The position numbers and the translations under genes were made by a program. From Cyclina sinensis (taxonomy: Eukaryota; Mollusca; Bivalvia; Venerida; Veneridae), in assembly GCA_012932295.1 (NCBI GenBank), contig JAAONU010000016.1, positions 17,141,530-17,205,529 on the forward strand: a stretch of DNA of 64,000 nt. The letters run 5' to 3'. The notes under the pieces were generated by a model. That model saw only the letters and a list, made by a program, of their open reading frames with translations. It had not been told where the DNA came from and searched no databases. Of this stretch, positions 46,190-57,980 are shown piece by piece. Position 1 is the stretch's first letter, and each line of letters starts with the position of its first letter.

Positions 46190-49100
46190 AGCTCACCTGA
46201 GCACAGCTCAGGGTGAGCTTTTAGGATCATTGATTGCCCGGCGTTCCTCGGTGTGCATTGTGTGTCGTGCTTCGTCAACAATTTGACTTCAACGACTTCT
46301 TCTCCTAAACCGCTAGGCCAACATTGACAAAACATGCCTAGGATATTCCTTGCATGAAGCTCTACCAAAGTTGTTCTATCAAGAACTCTGGTTGCTGTGG
46401 CAACCGAAAGGAAAAACTTTAAAAATCTTCTTGTCTGAAACCAGAAGGCCTAGAGCTTAGATATTTGGTATGTAGAATCCTCTAGTAAGCCTCTACAAAA
46501 GTTATTCAAACTATTCCCGTAGGATCAAAATTAAAGCCGTCCCAGGGGTCTCTGGATTTTACATAGACTTATATAGGAAAAATTTTAAAAATCTTTTTGT
46601 CAGAAATCGTAGGTCATGGAGCTTAGATATTTGGTGTGTAGCATTGTCTAGTTGACCTGTGCCAAGTTTGTTCAAATCATGGCCCCTGAGTCATAAATGG
46701 CCCTGCCCCAGGGATCACATGTTTTACATAGAGTTATATAGGAAAAACTTTAAAAATCTTCTTGTCAGAAACCGTAAGGCATAGAGCTTAGATATTTGGT
46801 GTGTAACATTGTCTAGTAGACCTCTACTAAGTTTGTTCAAATCATAGCCACTGGGTCAAAGTATGCCCAGCCCTGGGGGTCACTTGTTTACATAGAGTTA
46901 TATAGGAAAAGGTTTTAAAGATCTTCACATAAGAAACCATAAGGCTTAGAGTTAAGGTATTTTGTATGTAGTATTGTCTAGTGGACTTCTACCAAGTTTG
47001 TTCAAATCATGACCTCTGGGTCAAAAATGGCCCCGCCCCAGGGGTCACTTGTTTTACATAGAGTTATATAGGAAAAACTTTAAAAATCTCTTATCAGAAA
47101 ACGTAAGGCATAGAGCTTAGATATTTGGTGTGTAGCATTGTCTAGTGGACCTCTACCAAGTTTGTTCAAATCATGGCCTCTGGGTCAAAAATGGCCTCGC
47201 CCCAGGGGTCACTTGTGTTACATAGAGTTGTATAGGAAAATCTTAAAAAATCTTCTTGTCAGAAACAGTTAGTTATAGAGCTAAGATATTTGGTGTGTAG
47301 CATTGTCTAGTGGACCTCTACCAAGTTTGTTCAAATCATGGCCTCTGGGTCAAAAATGGCCCCGCCCCAGCAGTCACTTGTTTTACATAGAGTTATATAG
47401 GAAAATCTTTAAAAATCTTCTTGTCAGAAACTGTAAGGCGTAGAGCTTAGATATTTGGTGTGTAGCATTGTCTAGTGGACCTCTACCAAGTTTGTTCAAA
47501 TCATGGCATCTGGGTCAAAAATGGCCCCGCCCCAGCAGTCACTTGTTTTACATAGAGTTATATAGGAAAATCTTTAAAAATCTTCTTGTCAGAAACTGTA
47601 AGGCATAGAGCTTAGATATTTGGTGTGTAGCATTGTCTAGTGGACCTCTACCAAGTTTGTTAAAATCATAGCCCCTGGGTCAAAATAGGCCCAGCCCCAG
47701 GGGTCACTTCTTTACATAGAGTTATATAGGAAAAGGTTTTAAAGATCTTCACAGAAGAAACCATAAGGCTTAGAATTAAGATATTTTCTATGAAGCATTG
47801 TTTTGAGGACCACTAGTTTGTTCAAGTCATGGAACCTAGGTCAAAAATGGCCCAGCACCAGGGGTCACATGTTTTACAGAGAGTACAGTACGCGCCAGGA
47901 GGAACTCTCGTTTTCCTCGAGGTCGTCGCGGACTACCCATTCCTTAAAACGCGACCAAATCCGCCGCATTTCGAGGATCACCGCCGCGGACATGGTCACC
48001 AAATATCGCGGCGGACGTCCGCTAAATGGTTCCGCGAACTTTTTCACAGGTAAGAATTAAGTATCGAGGCTCACAAAGTTCCTGATTACACGCATTTAGG
48101 CGAATTTTACGCTTTAAAATATCATTTAAATGTATTAAACTCTCATTCTGATGCATTTGTTTACGAATGCTCGTATTTGTTAACGGAAGGAATGACAATT
48201 CAAAACCGAAAGTAATTGTTGCTTCTCGGAACAGCTGACCCTATTTTCAGAAAATAAATTGACTGGTTTCCGAATTACACGTGGTAAAACTGCTTTCCTA
48301 TATTAAAAGAAAACATACAACATGTAAACCATACTGCGACATCTGTATCGTCTATGCGCTTGACAAAATTATTGATCGATTTTGCTATACAATAACGAGC
48401 GTTTTCAACGACGTAAGCTTGCACAGCAAATGTATTAGAAATTTGGTTTTAATTTTACCAAATGTCACAGAATTGGAAGACGTAAAATGCACAGTTTCAT
48501 TACGGTCATTTCACTAAATGTTCAGCTTATCCAGGTGAGTTATGACCCTAATTATTTTCGCGCTGGTCGTCAAATATAGCCGAGATATTTCGCGATGTCG
48601 AGACATCGAGGAATTCCGTTTTTTTCCTCGATGTCGCGGCGGATATTTTTTTTTCCGCGTCCGCGAAATAATGCGGAAAATGTGAGTTCCTCCTGGCGCG
48701 TACTGTAACATAGGAAAAACTTCAACAATCTTCTTGTCATAAACAACAAGGCCTTGAGTTTAGATATTTGGTGTGCAGCATTATCTAATGGACCTCTATC
48801 AAGTTTGTTCAAATCATGGTCCCTTGGTCAAAATAGGCCCCGCCCTAGGGGTCACATGTTTTACATAGAATTATACAGGAAAAACTTTAAAAATCTTCTT
48901 GTCAGAAACCACAAGTCCTAGAGTTAAGATATTTGGTATGCAGCATTGTCTAGTGGACCTCTACCAAGTTTTTTAGAAAAATGTCCCTGGGGTCACTATA
49001 TTGGCCCTGCCCACGGGGTCACAAGATTTAAATAACAATATAGAAGAAAATCTTTAAAAATCTTCTGGTCTGAAACCACAAGGCCTAGAATTTTAAAATT

Positions 49101-49476
49101 TTGCACGAAGCAAGCTTTATCAAGCTTTTTCAAATTATTAGATTAAGTTAAAGGTCTTGGAGGCTAAAAGTAGATTTATCTATGTACCTCATAGAGCCTT
49201 CATTTATAGACCAATATTTTTGATATTCAGTATAGAGGTTCCTTGCATGGACCTCTACCCATGGGTAGGGTTTGAGGTCACTGGGTCAAGGTCACCATAG
49301 CTTATAATAGATATTTCTACTTTCCATCATAGAGCCTTTATTTATTGACTGATATTTTTACATATTTGGTTTGTAGGCACTTACATATTTTCAATAAAAA
49401 AATGAAATAGTGCTTAACAGCAAACCTACAGCCAAAGTACTCTGGTGAGCGATCCAGGTTCATCATAGCCCTCTTG
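46190..49476 (+). mobile_element. AGCTCACC-family element, complete, with TIR element 3 inside
   Basis: 5' end AGCTCACCTGAGCACAGCTCAGGGTGAGCT; 3' end TGGTGAGCGATCCAGGTTCATCATAGCCCTCTTG at 49476. The core has a dozen 157-bp monomers of a close subtype (AAATCATGGCCTCTGGGTCA, CATAGAGTTATATAGGAAAA), several nearly identical between 46960 and 47700, which suggests recent amplification. The standard 3' module follows from 49100. TIR element 3 (47886-48705) is inserted in a monomer. Confidence 0.8.
47886..48705. mobile_element. TIR element 3, CpG-rich, TA-flanked
   Basis: Inverted ends CAGTACGCGCCAGGAGG... match for about 22 bases without mismatch and more loosely for another ten; both borders carry TA (47884-47885; 48706-48707). 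Both subterminal zones are rich in CG (CCGCCGCGGACATGG, GATGTCGCGGCGGA), unlike the neighbouring array. Two overlapping frames of 74-85 codons at the left end follow from this composition and are not called as genes. No transposase. Confidence 0.75.
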
Positions 49477-49814
49477 TTTTTGTAAAACTCAAAAAGTACT
49501 GAAAATATTTTTAGGAAACATGAAGTATTGATAGGTGACAGTATGAAGATAATGCACATCAAGGTTCACAACTCTAGCTCCAAAAGTATTAGATTTATCC
49601 CCCTTGAACTTAGAATTTTCATGAAAAAAAGTGGTTTTTTGTATATAACTTCATTATTTTTAATGTATCTACTTCAAACTTTAAATATTGGTTTCTTATC
49701 ATCACCCACATCACATGTGACAATGTTCATAATTCTGGCACCTAAATTGTCAGAATTATTATTCTTGAACCTTGAAATTTTTCTTCGTATGATGAAAAAT
49801 TTGGTACATACATG
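49477..49814 (+). other. Low-content spacer with AGTCCCC-family-like text
   Basis: Sequence such as CTCAAAAAGTACTGAAAATA resembles the core of the 52184 element, but no termini are present. The open frame at 49528-49842 has no motif or splice context and is not called. Confidence 0.35.
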
Positions 49815-49816
49815 TA

Positions 49817-50501
49817 CTGTGAAATCATTTTTGTTCGCGTAGGACGAATTTTCGTGTATTTCGCGCCAGGAACAATGCGCGAATTTAAGACCGCGCTTTT
49901 ATTAAACTAATAAAACATTTACGTTATCCGAATCTTGATCCTGTCCGAAATACCTGCATATATTTTTCCACTCACTTTTGACCATTAGTTGTTGTTTTTA
50001 GCCAATATAACGTGAATAATCGGATGTTTTGGCAAATTCTAAATATCTAGCAAAATAAAAATTAAACTTTTTTTGTTTTCTTTTTAAGTATGTTTCGTTT
50101 GCATTTTCTTGAATTGTTGAACGCTTGTTTGAAGCGTTTACTAATAATTATTGTATCGTTGTCATAATTCGTTAATTGTTTTTTTAGCGTAATTGATTAG
50201 GGACCGGTTACAAAAGACCTGTCGGTATCGATCTTTTAATCTGTGCACACTTAACCTGTGTCAATCAACGTCAATTAACAGTTGGACCTGCCAGTTTGTA
50301 TATTCGGAAGCGGACCGCGGTATTTGACACGTATACACTCGTCGGTGGTGATCCAGCGTCATGCAGCTGTCGTCTGCTTTTTATGCTGATAAAAAAAAAT
50401 TGAAGCTGAAATTGAAAATGCGCGAATTTAGGACCGCGCGAACGTACTCTTTTTGCCGTTTGCGCGAAATTTCATCCCAGCGAATTTAAATGATTTCACA
50501 G
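49817..50501. mobile_element. TIR element 5 (CTGTGAAATCATTT ends), TA-flanked
   Basis: Left end CTGTGAAATCATTTTTGTTC, right end AAATGATTTCACAG, next to TA on both sides (49815-49816; 50502-50503). Subterminal GCGCGAATTTAAGACCGCGC at the left is echoed by GCGCGAATTTAGGACCGCGC at the right in the same orientation, and GCGCGAAATTTC inverted. No coding frame. Superfamily uncertain, mariner-like by TA target; 50504-50803 contains nothing recognised. Confidence 0.7.
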
Positions 50502-50803
50502 TATTTGTCTTTCCCGAAAAACTGTATCCAGAGATCACTTTTGAAGTACTGGGAACTTTTCCAACAAATTTACTGCGAATAAAGTAAAGTTGAAACATAA
50601 GTTAAAAATAGTGATCCTGAGAAAATTTAAACACTAGGAACTAGTTTTTTATGGGTTTTCAACAGAGGTCAAGGTCAGATGATAGTTGATACTTAGTATT
50701 AAAGATTATGTGCAACTTGTTCCAACTGGGCTACCATCCTGTGACAAGGCAGTGCGGGGTATAAGTCAACATCTGTGACAAAATTCTAGATTTGCACCTT
50801 TTT

Positions 50804-52179
50804 AGCTCACCTGTCACGTAGTGACAGAGTGAGCTTTTCTGATCACCTTTTGTCTGTTGTCCGTTCATCTGTCAGTCCATCCACAATTAGTTTGTTAACA
50901 CTCTAGTGGTCACATTTTTGCCTCAATTGTCATGAAACTTGGTCAGGATGTTTGTCTCATTAATATCTCGGACGAGTTTGAACATGGGTTATCAGGGTTG
51001 GAAAACTAGGTCACAGAGCCCAAATATAGAAAAACCTTGTTAACACTCTAGAGGCTACTTTTTCAGTCTAAATGTCCTGGAAATTTTGTCAGAAAGGTTC
51101 TATCGATGGTTTCTAGCTCAAGTTCAAATATGGGTCATCTAAAGGTAACATTTTTTACACCAAATAATCTGGGAATTTGTCAGGAAAGTTGCTTCTACGA
51201 TTTCTAGCTCAAGTTTGAATATGGGTCATCTGGGTTCAAAAACTAGGTCACAGAGCCCAAAAATAGAAACATCTTGTTAACACTCTAGAGGTTTCATTTT
51301 CAGACAAAATAATCTGGAAATTTGTCAGAAAGGTTGCTTCAAAGATTTCTAGCACATGTTCAAATATGGGTCATCATGGTTCAAAAACTAGGTCACAGTG
51401 CCCAAAAATAGAAAAATCTTGTTAACACTCTAGAGGTTACATTTTCAGCCCAAATAATCTGGAAATTTGTCAGAAAGGTTGCCTTGAAGATTTCTAGATC
51501 AAATTTGAATATGGGTCATTTGGGGTCACAAACTAGGTCACAGAGTCCAAATATGGAAAAACCTTGTTAACATTCTAAAGGTAGCATTTTCAGTCCAAAT
51601 AACCTGGAAATTTGTCAGAAAGGTTCTATCGATGATTTCTATTACAGTTTTAAATATAGGTTTTCTTGGATCAAAAATTAGGTCACGGAGCCCGAAAGTA
51701 GAAAAACCTTGTTAATGCTCTAGAGGTTACATTTTTAGTCCAAATGTCCTTGAAATTTGTCAGAAAGGTTGTTTCAAGGAATTCTACCTCATATTTGGAT
51801 ATGGATCATCTGGGATCAAAAACTAGGTCACATGGTCCAAATATGTAAAAAACTTTTTAACACTCCAGAGGTTACATTTTCAGTCCAAATATCCTGGAAA
51901 TTTGTCAGAGAGATTGTTTCGATAATTTCTAGGTCAAGTTCGCATTTGGGTCATCTAGGTTAAAAAACTAGGTCATAGAGCCCAAATATGGAAAAACCTT
52001 GTTTATACTCAAGAGGTAACATTTTCAGTACAAATAACCTTGAAATTTGTCGAAGAGATTATTTCAATAATTTCTAGGTCAAGTTCGCATATGGGTCATC
52101 TAGGGTCATTTAACCAGGTCCATAGCAACTTTGTTAAAAGCAGTCAGGTGAGCGATACAGGGCCATCATGGCCCTCTTG
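50804..52179 (+). mobile_element. AGCTCACC-family element with type-B core, complete
   Basis: 5' end AGCTCACC-TGTCACGTAGTGACA-GAGTGAGCT and 3' end CAGGTGAGCGATACA + GGGCCATCATGGCCC + TCTTG. It shares ends and 145-bp units with 18420-20155 (including the same final piece TTTAACCAGGTCCATAGCAA), so the two are sister copies of one subfamily. One unit at about 51140 is fused out of register (GGGTCATCTAAAGGTAACAT), a small internal deletion. Confidence 0.85.
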
Positions 52180-52183
52180 TTTA

Positions 52184-54993
52184 GTCCCCTACCAGTTTCA
52201 CCAGAGGGGACTGTAGGTTTGCCCTCCTTCCGTCAGTCCGTCTGTCCGCAAAAAACTGGATCCTGAGATAATGCATAAAGTACTGAAAATATTGTTATGA
52301 AACTTGATATATAGATAGATGGCAGTATGGAGATTATACACATCTTTTTTTTCTTCCTATGTTGAAAAATCTGGTTGCTATGGCAACAAATAGACTTAAA
52401 ATATGGCAAATATAGCAATATTTGTGATAACTCAAAAAGTACTTCAAATATTTTTGAAAACTTGAAATAAGGATAAATGGCAGTATGGAGAATATCCACC
52501 TTATTTTTTTATGAACTTAAAGGAGGAACAATCCGTCCGTTTATCAGTCATTTCCTCCGAAAACTTTACCATTGGCCATATTTACCTTACTACTGAATGT
52601 AATTAATTCAAACTTGGCCACAACAATACCTTGGACAAGACCATTCCAATGAAGTACATTTCTGTGACCATGACCTCTGAATGACCTTGACCTTTAAAGT
52701 TTTCTTGTCCAAAAACTGTAAGTTTGGCCATAATTTCCTTATTTCTAAACAGAATTACTTCAGACTTGGTCACAACAACCCCTTCAATAAGACCTTTACA
52801 ATATATATTTCTGTGACCTTAACCTCTAAATGACCTTGACTTATGACCTTTTTAGCTCACCTGTCACATAGTGACAGGGTGAGCTTTTGTGATCACCTTT
52901 CGTCCGTCGTCCGTCCGTCCGTCGTCCGTTCACAATTGTTGTCCGCATTCTAGCAGTCTTAATTTTGGTGCGATCTTCTTTAAACATGGTCAGAATGTTT
53001 ATCTCAATGATATCTAGGTCAAGTTCATAACTGGGTCATCTCACCCTTAAAACTAGGTCACTTGGTCAAATTATAGAAAAAGCTTGTCCGCACTCTAGCG
53101 GTCTTAATTTTGGTCCGATCTTCTTCAAACTTAATCAGAATGTTTATCTCAATGATATCTAGGTCAAGTTTATAACTGGGTCATCTCACCCTTAAAACTA
53201 GGTCACAAGGTCAAATTATAGAAAAAGCTTGTCCACGCTCTTACAGTCTTAATTTTGGTGCGATCTTATCCAGACTTGGTCAGAATATTTAACTCAGTGA
53301 TAACTAGGTCAATTTCATAACTGGGTCATCTCACCCTTAAAACTAGGTCACTTGGTCAAATTATAGAAAAAGCTTGTCCGCACTCTAGCGGTCTTAATTT
53401 TGGTCTGATCTTCTTCAAACTCGGTCAAAATGTTAATCTCAGTGATATCTAGGTCATGATCGAAACTGGATAGTGTGACCTTCAAAACTAGGTCACAAGG
53501 TCAAATTATAGAAAAAGCTTGTCCGCACTCTAGCAGTCTTAATTTTGGTCCGCGCTTCTTCAAACTTGGTCAGAATGTTTATCTCAATGATGTCTAGGTC
53601 AGTTTCATAACTGGGTCATCTCACCCTTAAAACTAGGTCACTAGGCCAAATTATAGAAAAAGCTTCTCTGCACTCTTGCGGTCTTAATTTTGTTCTGCTC
53701 TTCTTCAAACTTGGTCAGAATGTTAATCTCAATGATATCTAGGTCAAGTTTGTTACTGGGTCATGTGACCTTGAAAACAAGGTAACTAGTTTGAATTTTA
53801 GAGAAAGCTTGTCCGCACTCTAGCGGTCTTAATTTTGGTTCCATCTTCATCAAACTTGGTCAGAATATGTATCTCAATGATATCTAGGTCAGGTTCGAAA
53901 CTGGGTTATGTGACCTTGAAAACTAGGTCACTAGGTCAAATTATAGAAAAAGCTTGTCTGCACTGTAGTAGTCTTAATTTTGCTCCGATCTTTTTCAAGC
54001 TTTTGGAATTGTCAGGTAATTTTGAAAATTGGTCAGTGAAAAATAAAAATCCAGAAAAGTTAGTGAAAAGTCAGGGAAAAATAATTTTGAAGGGCTAATA
54101 TTGTTCTATTTTATTAAAGATTGCATTTACACATTTTTTTCCGTTATGAATCTTTTTCTTTATAATTGTGTACATTGTATTTTAATAAAAGTTCAAGTAT
54201 TATAAATAACATTACTTAAAGACTGAAAGTCTCTGCAACCCTTACAGCCAAAAATTAAAATAATTATGTGTTACACTCGAAACCCATGTTCCTCCCTCCA
54301 AGATCCATGTCACAGCAACCCTCTGAACTTAGTAAGTTCTGCTATATAGGCCTTACTGCTGATAGTTTGTGTCTTGCCCATATATTTTTTGCATCTATGG
54401 TTGGATTTTAAAATAATTAGTAGAATTGGCAAAAGAGTGAACATGTGTCATGTACATAATCCCTGTTTGGAACGGTGTTCCAACATTCAGTTCACAGCAA
54501 CCTAGTTTTTTGTATAACAGCAGGATTTTTTAAAAAATATTGCGGCACAAACTTCTACATTTTTCAAGATACTGCTTTGAAACTTTAAACATGTTAGGTA
54601 TCATGTGTATATGTGCCTGATATATTTTTTATGAGGCTCAGTCCATTATAGTCCACTTCGTGCTTTAACAATCCTGATGACGCACGACATCTAGTGAAAC
54701 TCTACCAAAGATGACCCCATGGTCATAATTGCCTGCACCCTTTTGTCAATTGGCAATTGTATTTGCATCCACTGACTCTTGCAACCATTGAGCAGTTGTT
54801 GGCAGGTGAGCGACCCAGGGTCCCATGGACCCTCTTGTCTTCTTTGATGATACTTGTGACATGGATAGAGGATCATATGGAGATTATGCATGTCTCAGAC
54901 AAATTCTTTAGTCAATTTCCACATACATGTATGGGTTGGAGTTAGGGAGATGCACCTGCAGGGGACTGTTGCTTTGTCTCTGACAAGCTCTTG
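52184..54993 (+). mobile_element. AGTCCCC-family element
   Basis: 5' end AGTCCCCTACCAGTTTCACC then AGAGGGGACT and TTCCGTCAGTCCGTCTGTCC; 3' end CTGCAGGGGACTGTTGC plus a CAAGCTCTTG terminus at 54993, its GGGGACT complementary to the start. The core has CTCAAAAAGTACTGAAAATA-type units and TGACCTTGACC repeats. It begins directly at the end of the previous element and hosts the 52854-54837 element. Confidence 0.65.
52854..54837 (+). mobile_element. AGCTCACC-family element with type-C core, nested
   Basis: 5' end AGCTCACC-TGTCACATAGTGACA-GGGTGAGCT followed by CGTCCGTCGTCCGTCCG; 3' end CAGGTGAGCGACCCA + GGGTCCCATGGACCC + TCTTG. The core has seven 145-bp units marked by AGCTTGTCCGCACTCTAGCG and GTCTTAATTTTGGTCCGATC, a third core unrelated in detail to types A and B. 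From about 54000 the sequence is unique AT-rich text up to the 3' module. Confidence 0.8.
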
Positions 54994-56148
54994 TTTAATT
55001 TTGTTAAAACTGGCCATAACTTTGTTATTAATCAAACTTGGACAAAACAACACTTATGACAAAGCCAACATGATAAAATATTCAAATGTTAACCTTAAAA
55101 TGACCATGATCGTCAAGGTCAAATGATTGAATTATCTAAAATTGTCATAACTTTGTTGTTTATGGTTGGATTTCATTCATACTTGGACAAAACAACAATT
55201 ATGACAAAACCGACATGTTAAATAACTCAGGTATGACCTTAACCTAAAAATGACCTTAACCATCAAGGTCAGTCGATTAAATTTTGCTTAAATTGTCATT
55301 ACTTTGTTGTTTATGATTGGATTTGATTCATATTTGGACAAAACAACAATTATGACAAAACCGACGTGTTAAATAACTCAGGTATGACCATAACCTTAAA
55401 ATGACTTAGACCATCAAGGTCAGATGATTGAATTTTGCTTAAATTGTCATAACATTCTCATTTATTTATGGATTTGATTCATACTTGGACAAAACAACAA
55501 TTATGACAAAACGGACATGTTAAATAACTCAGGTATTACCATAACCTTATAATGACCATGACCGTCAAGGTCAGATGATTGAATTTTGCTTAAATTGTCA
55601 TAACTTTCTCATTTATGTATGGATTTGATTCATACTTGGACAAAACAACACTTATGACAAATCTGACATTTTGATTCTTTCATGTTTGACCTTGACCTTT
55701 AAATGACCTTGACAGTCAAGGTCAAATTATTATATTGTAATAATTTTATCAATTTACAGATTTAATTCATACTTGGACAAAACAACACTTATGACAAAAC
55801 TGATAGGTTGAATAATATAATTATGTATGACCTTGACCTTAAAATGACCTGGACTTTCAAGATAGAGTTATTTGATTTGGATTTGATTCATACTTGGACT
55901 AAATGACACTTATTACAAAACCTACATGTTAAATTATTCAGGTAGGATCTTGGAATTAAAATGACCTTGACTGTCAAAGTCAAATTATTGAATTTTGCTA
56001 AAATAGCCAAATTTTTGTTACTTCTGGATGGATTTGATCTATACTCGGACAAAACAACAATGAGAATAAAGCAAACATATTGATCAATTCAAGTATAACC
56101 TTGACCTTTAAATGACCTTACATTGCTAAACTTGGCTATATCTTTGTT
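54994..56148 (+). repeat. 157-bp tandem repeats rich in TGACCTTGAC
   Basis: About seven units containing CATACTTGGACAAAACAACA, TTATGACAAAACCGACATG and TGACCTTAACCTTAAAATGACC. Near-identical neighbours (about 55170, 55330 and 55490) point to recent local expansion. It lacks recognisable ends of its own and may be the continuation of a larger element. Confidence 0.65.
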
Positions 56149-57510
56149 AGTTCACCAGAGCACTGCTCACGCTGAGCTTTTGGGATTGTTGATTGTCCGG
56201 TGTGCATCGGCTTGCATCATGAGTAGTCAACAATTTGAGTTGAACGACTTCTCCTCCTAAATCGCTAAGCCAACATTGATAAAACATACCTGGGATATTC
56301 CTTGCATGAAGCTCTACCAGAGTTGTTCAAAGAATTCAATTCCATCAAGAACTCTGGTTGCTGTTGCAACTGAAAGGAAAAACTTTAAAAATCTTCTTGT
56401 CTGATACCACAAGGCCCTGAGCCTTAAGATTTGGTATGTAGCATTGTCTAGTAGACCAGACTAAACTTAACCGTGACTCATAAATGACCTTCACCTTCAA
56501 GATCAAAATATTGAATTTTGCTAAAATTGGCCATAACTTCATTTTTAGTAAGTGGATTGTCTTCATGCTTGGACACAACAACCGTTTGGACAAAACCTTC
56601 AAGAAGACCAGACTTAACTTGACTTTGACTCATAAATGTCCTTTACCTTCAAGGTCAAATTGTTAAAATTGGCCATAACTTAATTATTTATAGGTGGATT
56701 GTCTTCATACTTGGACACAACAACCCTTTGGACAAGATCTTCAAGTGGATCAGACTCCACTTGACCTTGACTCATAAATGACCTTCAAGGTCAATATATT
56801 GAATTTTGCTACAATTTGCTGTAAATTTAATGTTTATAGTTGGATTTAATTTATACTTGGCCAAAACAACACTTATGACAAAACAGACATGTTGAATAAC
56901 TCAAATTTGACCATTTTCTAAAAATGACCTTGACTGTCATGGTCAGCAAACACTAGGACACCAGGTCAGATCTTAGGAAAACCTTGTGAACCCTCTAGAG
57001 ACCTGATTTTCCACCAAAATGCCATGAACCTTGTCAGAATGTTTTGCTTGATGACTTGGTGTTTCTTACATATATGGGTCATGTTGGGTCAAAGGTCATC
57101 AGGTCATATCTTAGAAAAATCTTGTGAACACTTTAGAGGCCCCAGTTTCCATCAAGTCATCATGAAACTTTGTCAGACTGTTTTTCTAGATGACTTGTAG
57201 TTTCTGTTTATATATGCGTCATTTTGAGTCAAAATCAAGATTACTAAGTCAAAGCAAAGAAAGACCTTGTGAACACTATTTGCATCAAATCATCATGAAA
57301 CATTGTCAGAATGTTTTTTTTTTGGATGACAAGTAAAATCATTTGTATATGGGTCATGTTTGGTTGAAAAGTGGTTCACTATGTCAAATGTTAGAGAAAC
57401 TGTTTTAACAATCTAGAGGCTACATTTTCTACCCAGTTATCTTGAAACTTTGTCAGAAATGTTTCTATTGAAGATCAGGTGAACAATATAAGGCCATTTT
57501 GGCCCTCTTC
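56149..57510 (+). mobile_element. Diverged AGCTCACC-family element next to exon 7
   Basis: The 5' end is worn (AGTTCACC-AGAGCACTGCTCAC-GCTGAGCT), as is the 3' end (CAGGTGAACAATATAA + GGCCATTTTGGCC + CTCTTC at 57510). The core mixes type-A units, the 150-bp TCTTCATACTTGGACACAAC unit and, from 56945, type-B-like units (CTTGTGAACCCTCTAGAGAC). It ends 27 bases before the exon 7 acceptor. Confidence 0.6.
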
Positions 57511-57537
57511 TTATTCTGTTTTAATTTCTTACTCAAG

Positions 57538-57708
57538 GTCCATTTGTGATATATCAAGAAAAGCTCAGTGAGGCATTGATAGCGGCAGTTCAAGATATGG
57601 CTGAAAAGTTGAAAGATTTGAAGCACATAACACTTGATTTTGAAGAAGGTTTAAATGCAGAGAAATTATTTCAACCATTCAGAAGGGACAATAAAAACAA
57701 GGAGAAAG
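57538..57708 (+). CDS. Exon 7: C-terminal helices and last strand of the macro domain
   Basis: Acceptor TTTTAATTTCTTACTCAAG precedes 57538; donor GGAGAAAG|GTGATT follows 57708. The 171 bases are open in phase 1 for 57 codons. The peptide GPFVIYQEKLSEAL continues with AAVQDMAEKL and KHITLDFEE, then NAEKLFQPFRRD. This is the macro C-terminal order: loop, long helix, strand ('xVxFVxxD'), helix. A lysine-rich tail ends it. With exons 3, 4 and 6 it completes one macro fold, which is the main reason for joining these distant exons into one gene. No stop within the exon, so the protein continues. Confidence 0.6.
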
Positions 57709-57980
57709 GTGATTATATTTTTTATTTAGCTGTATGATAATGTAAAGTTATATTTTACCATGTAAATACATGTACTCTTCTCAAGAATTCTTCAGTATTT
57801 ATGAGACTTCCTGATTGTCATAGTCAATATCCTTAAAGAATATAGCTGATGTAAAATATGGTTAATAAAACTCTAGAAGTTCACTGCAAAATGTAATGCT
57901 TCTTCATGGCTTTTCTTCCCACTTTTTTGCTCCCATTCAAAGAAGTTTGCAATATTGCTTTACAAATATATGTTGGTCAG

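Noticed and set aside
47803..48060. Arginine-rich 74-85 codon overlapping frames
   Set aside because: They cross the border of TIR element 3 and result from its CpG-rich end; no conserved motif.
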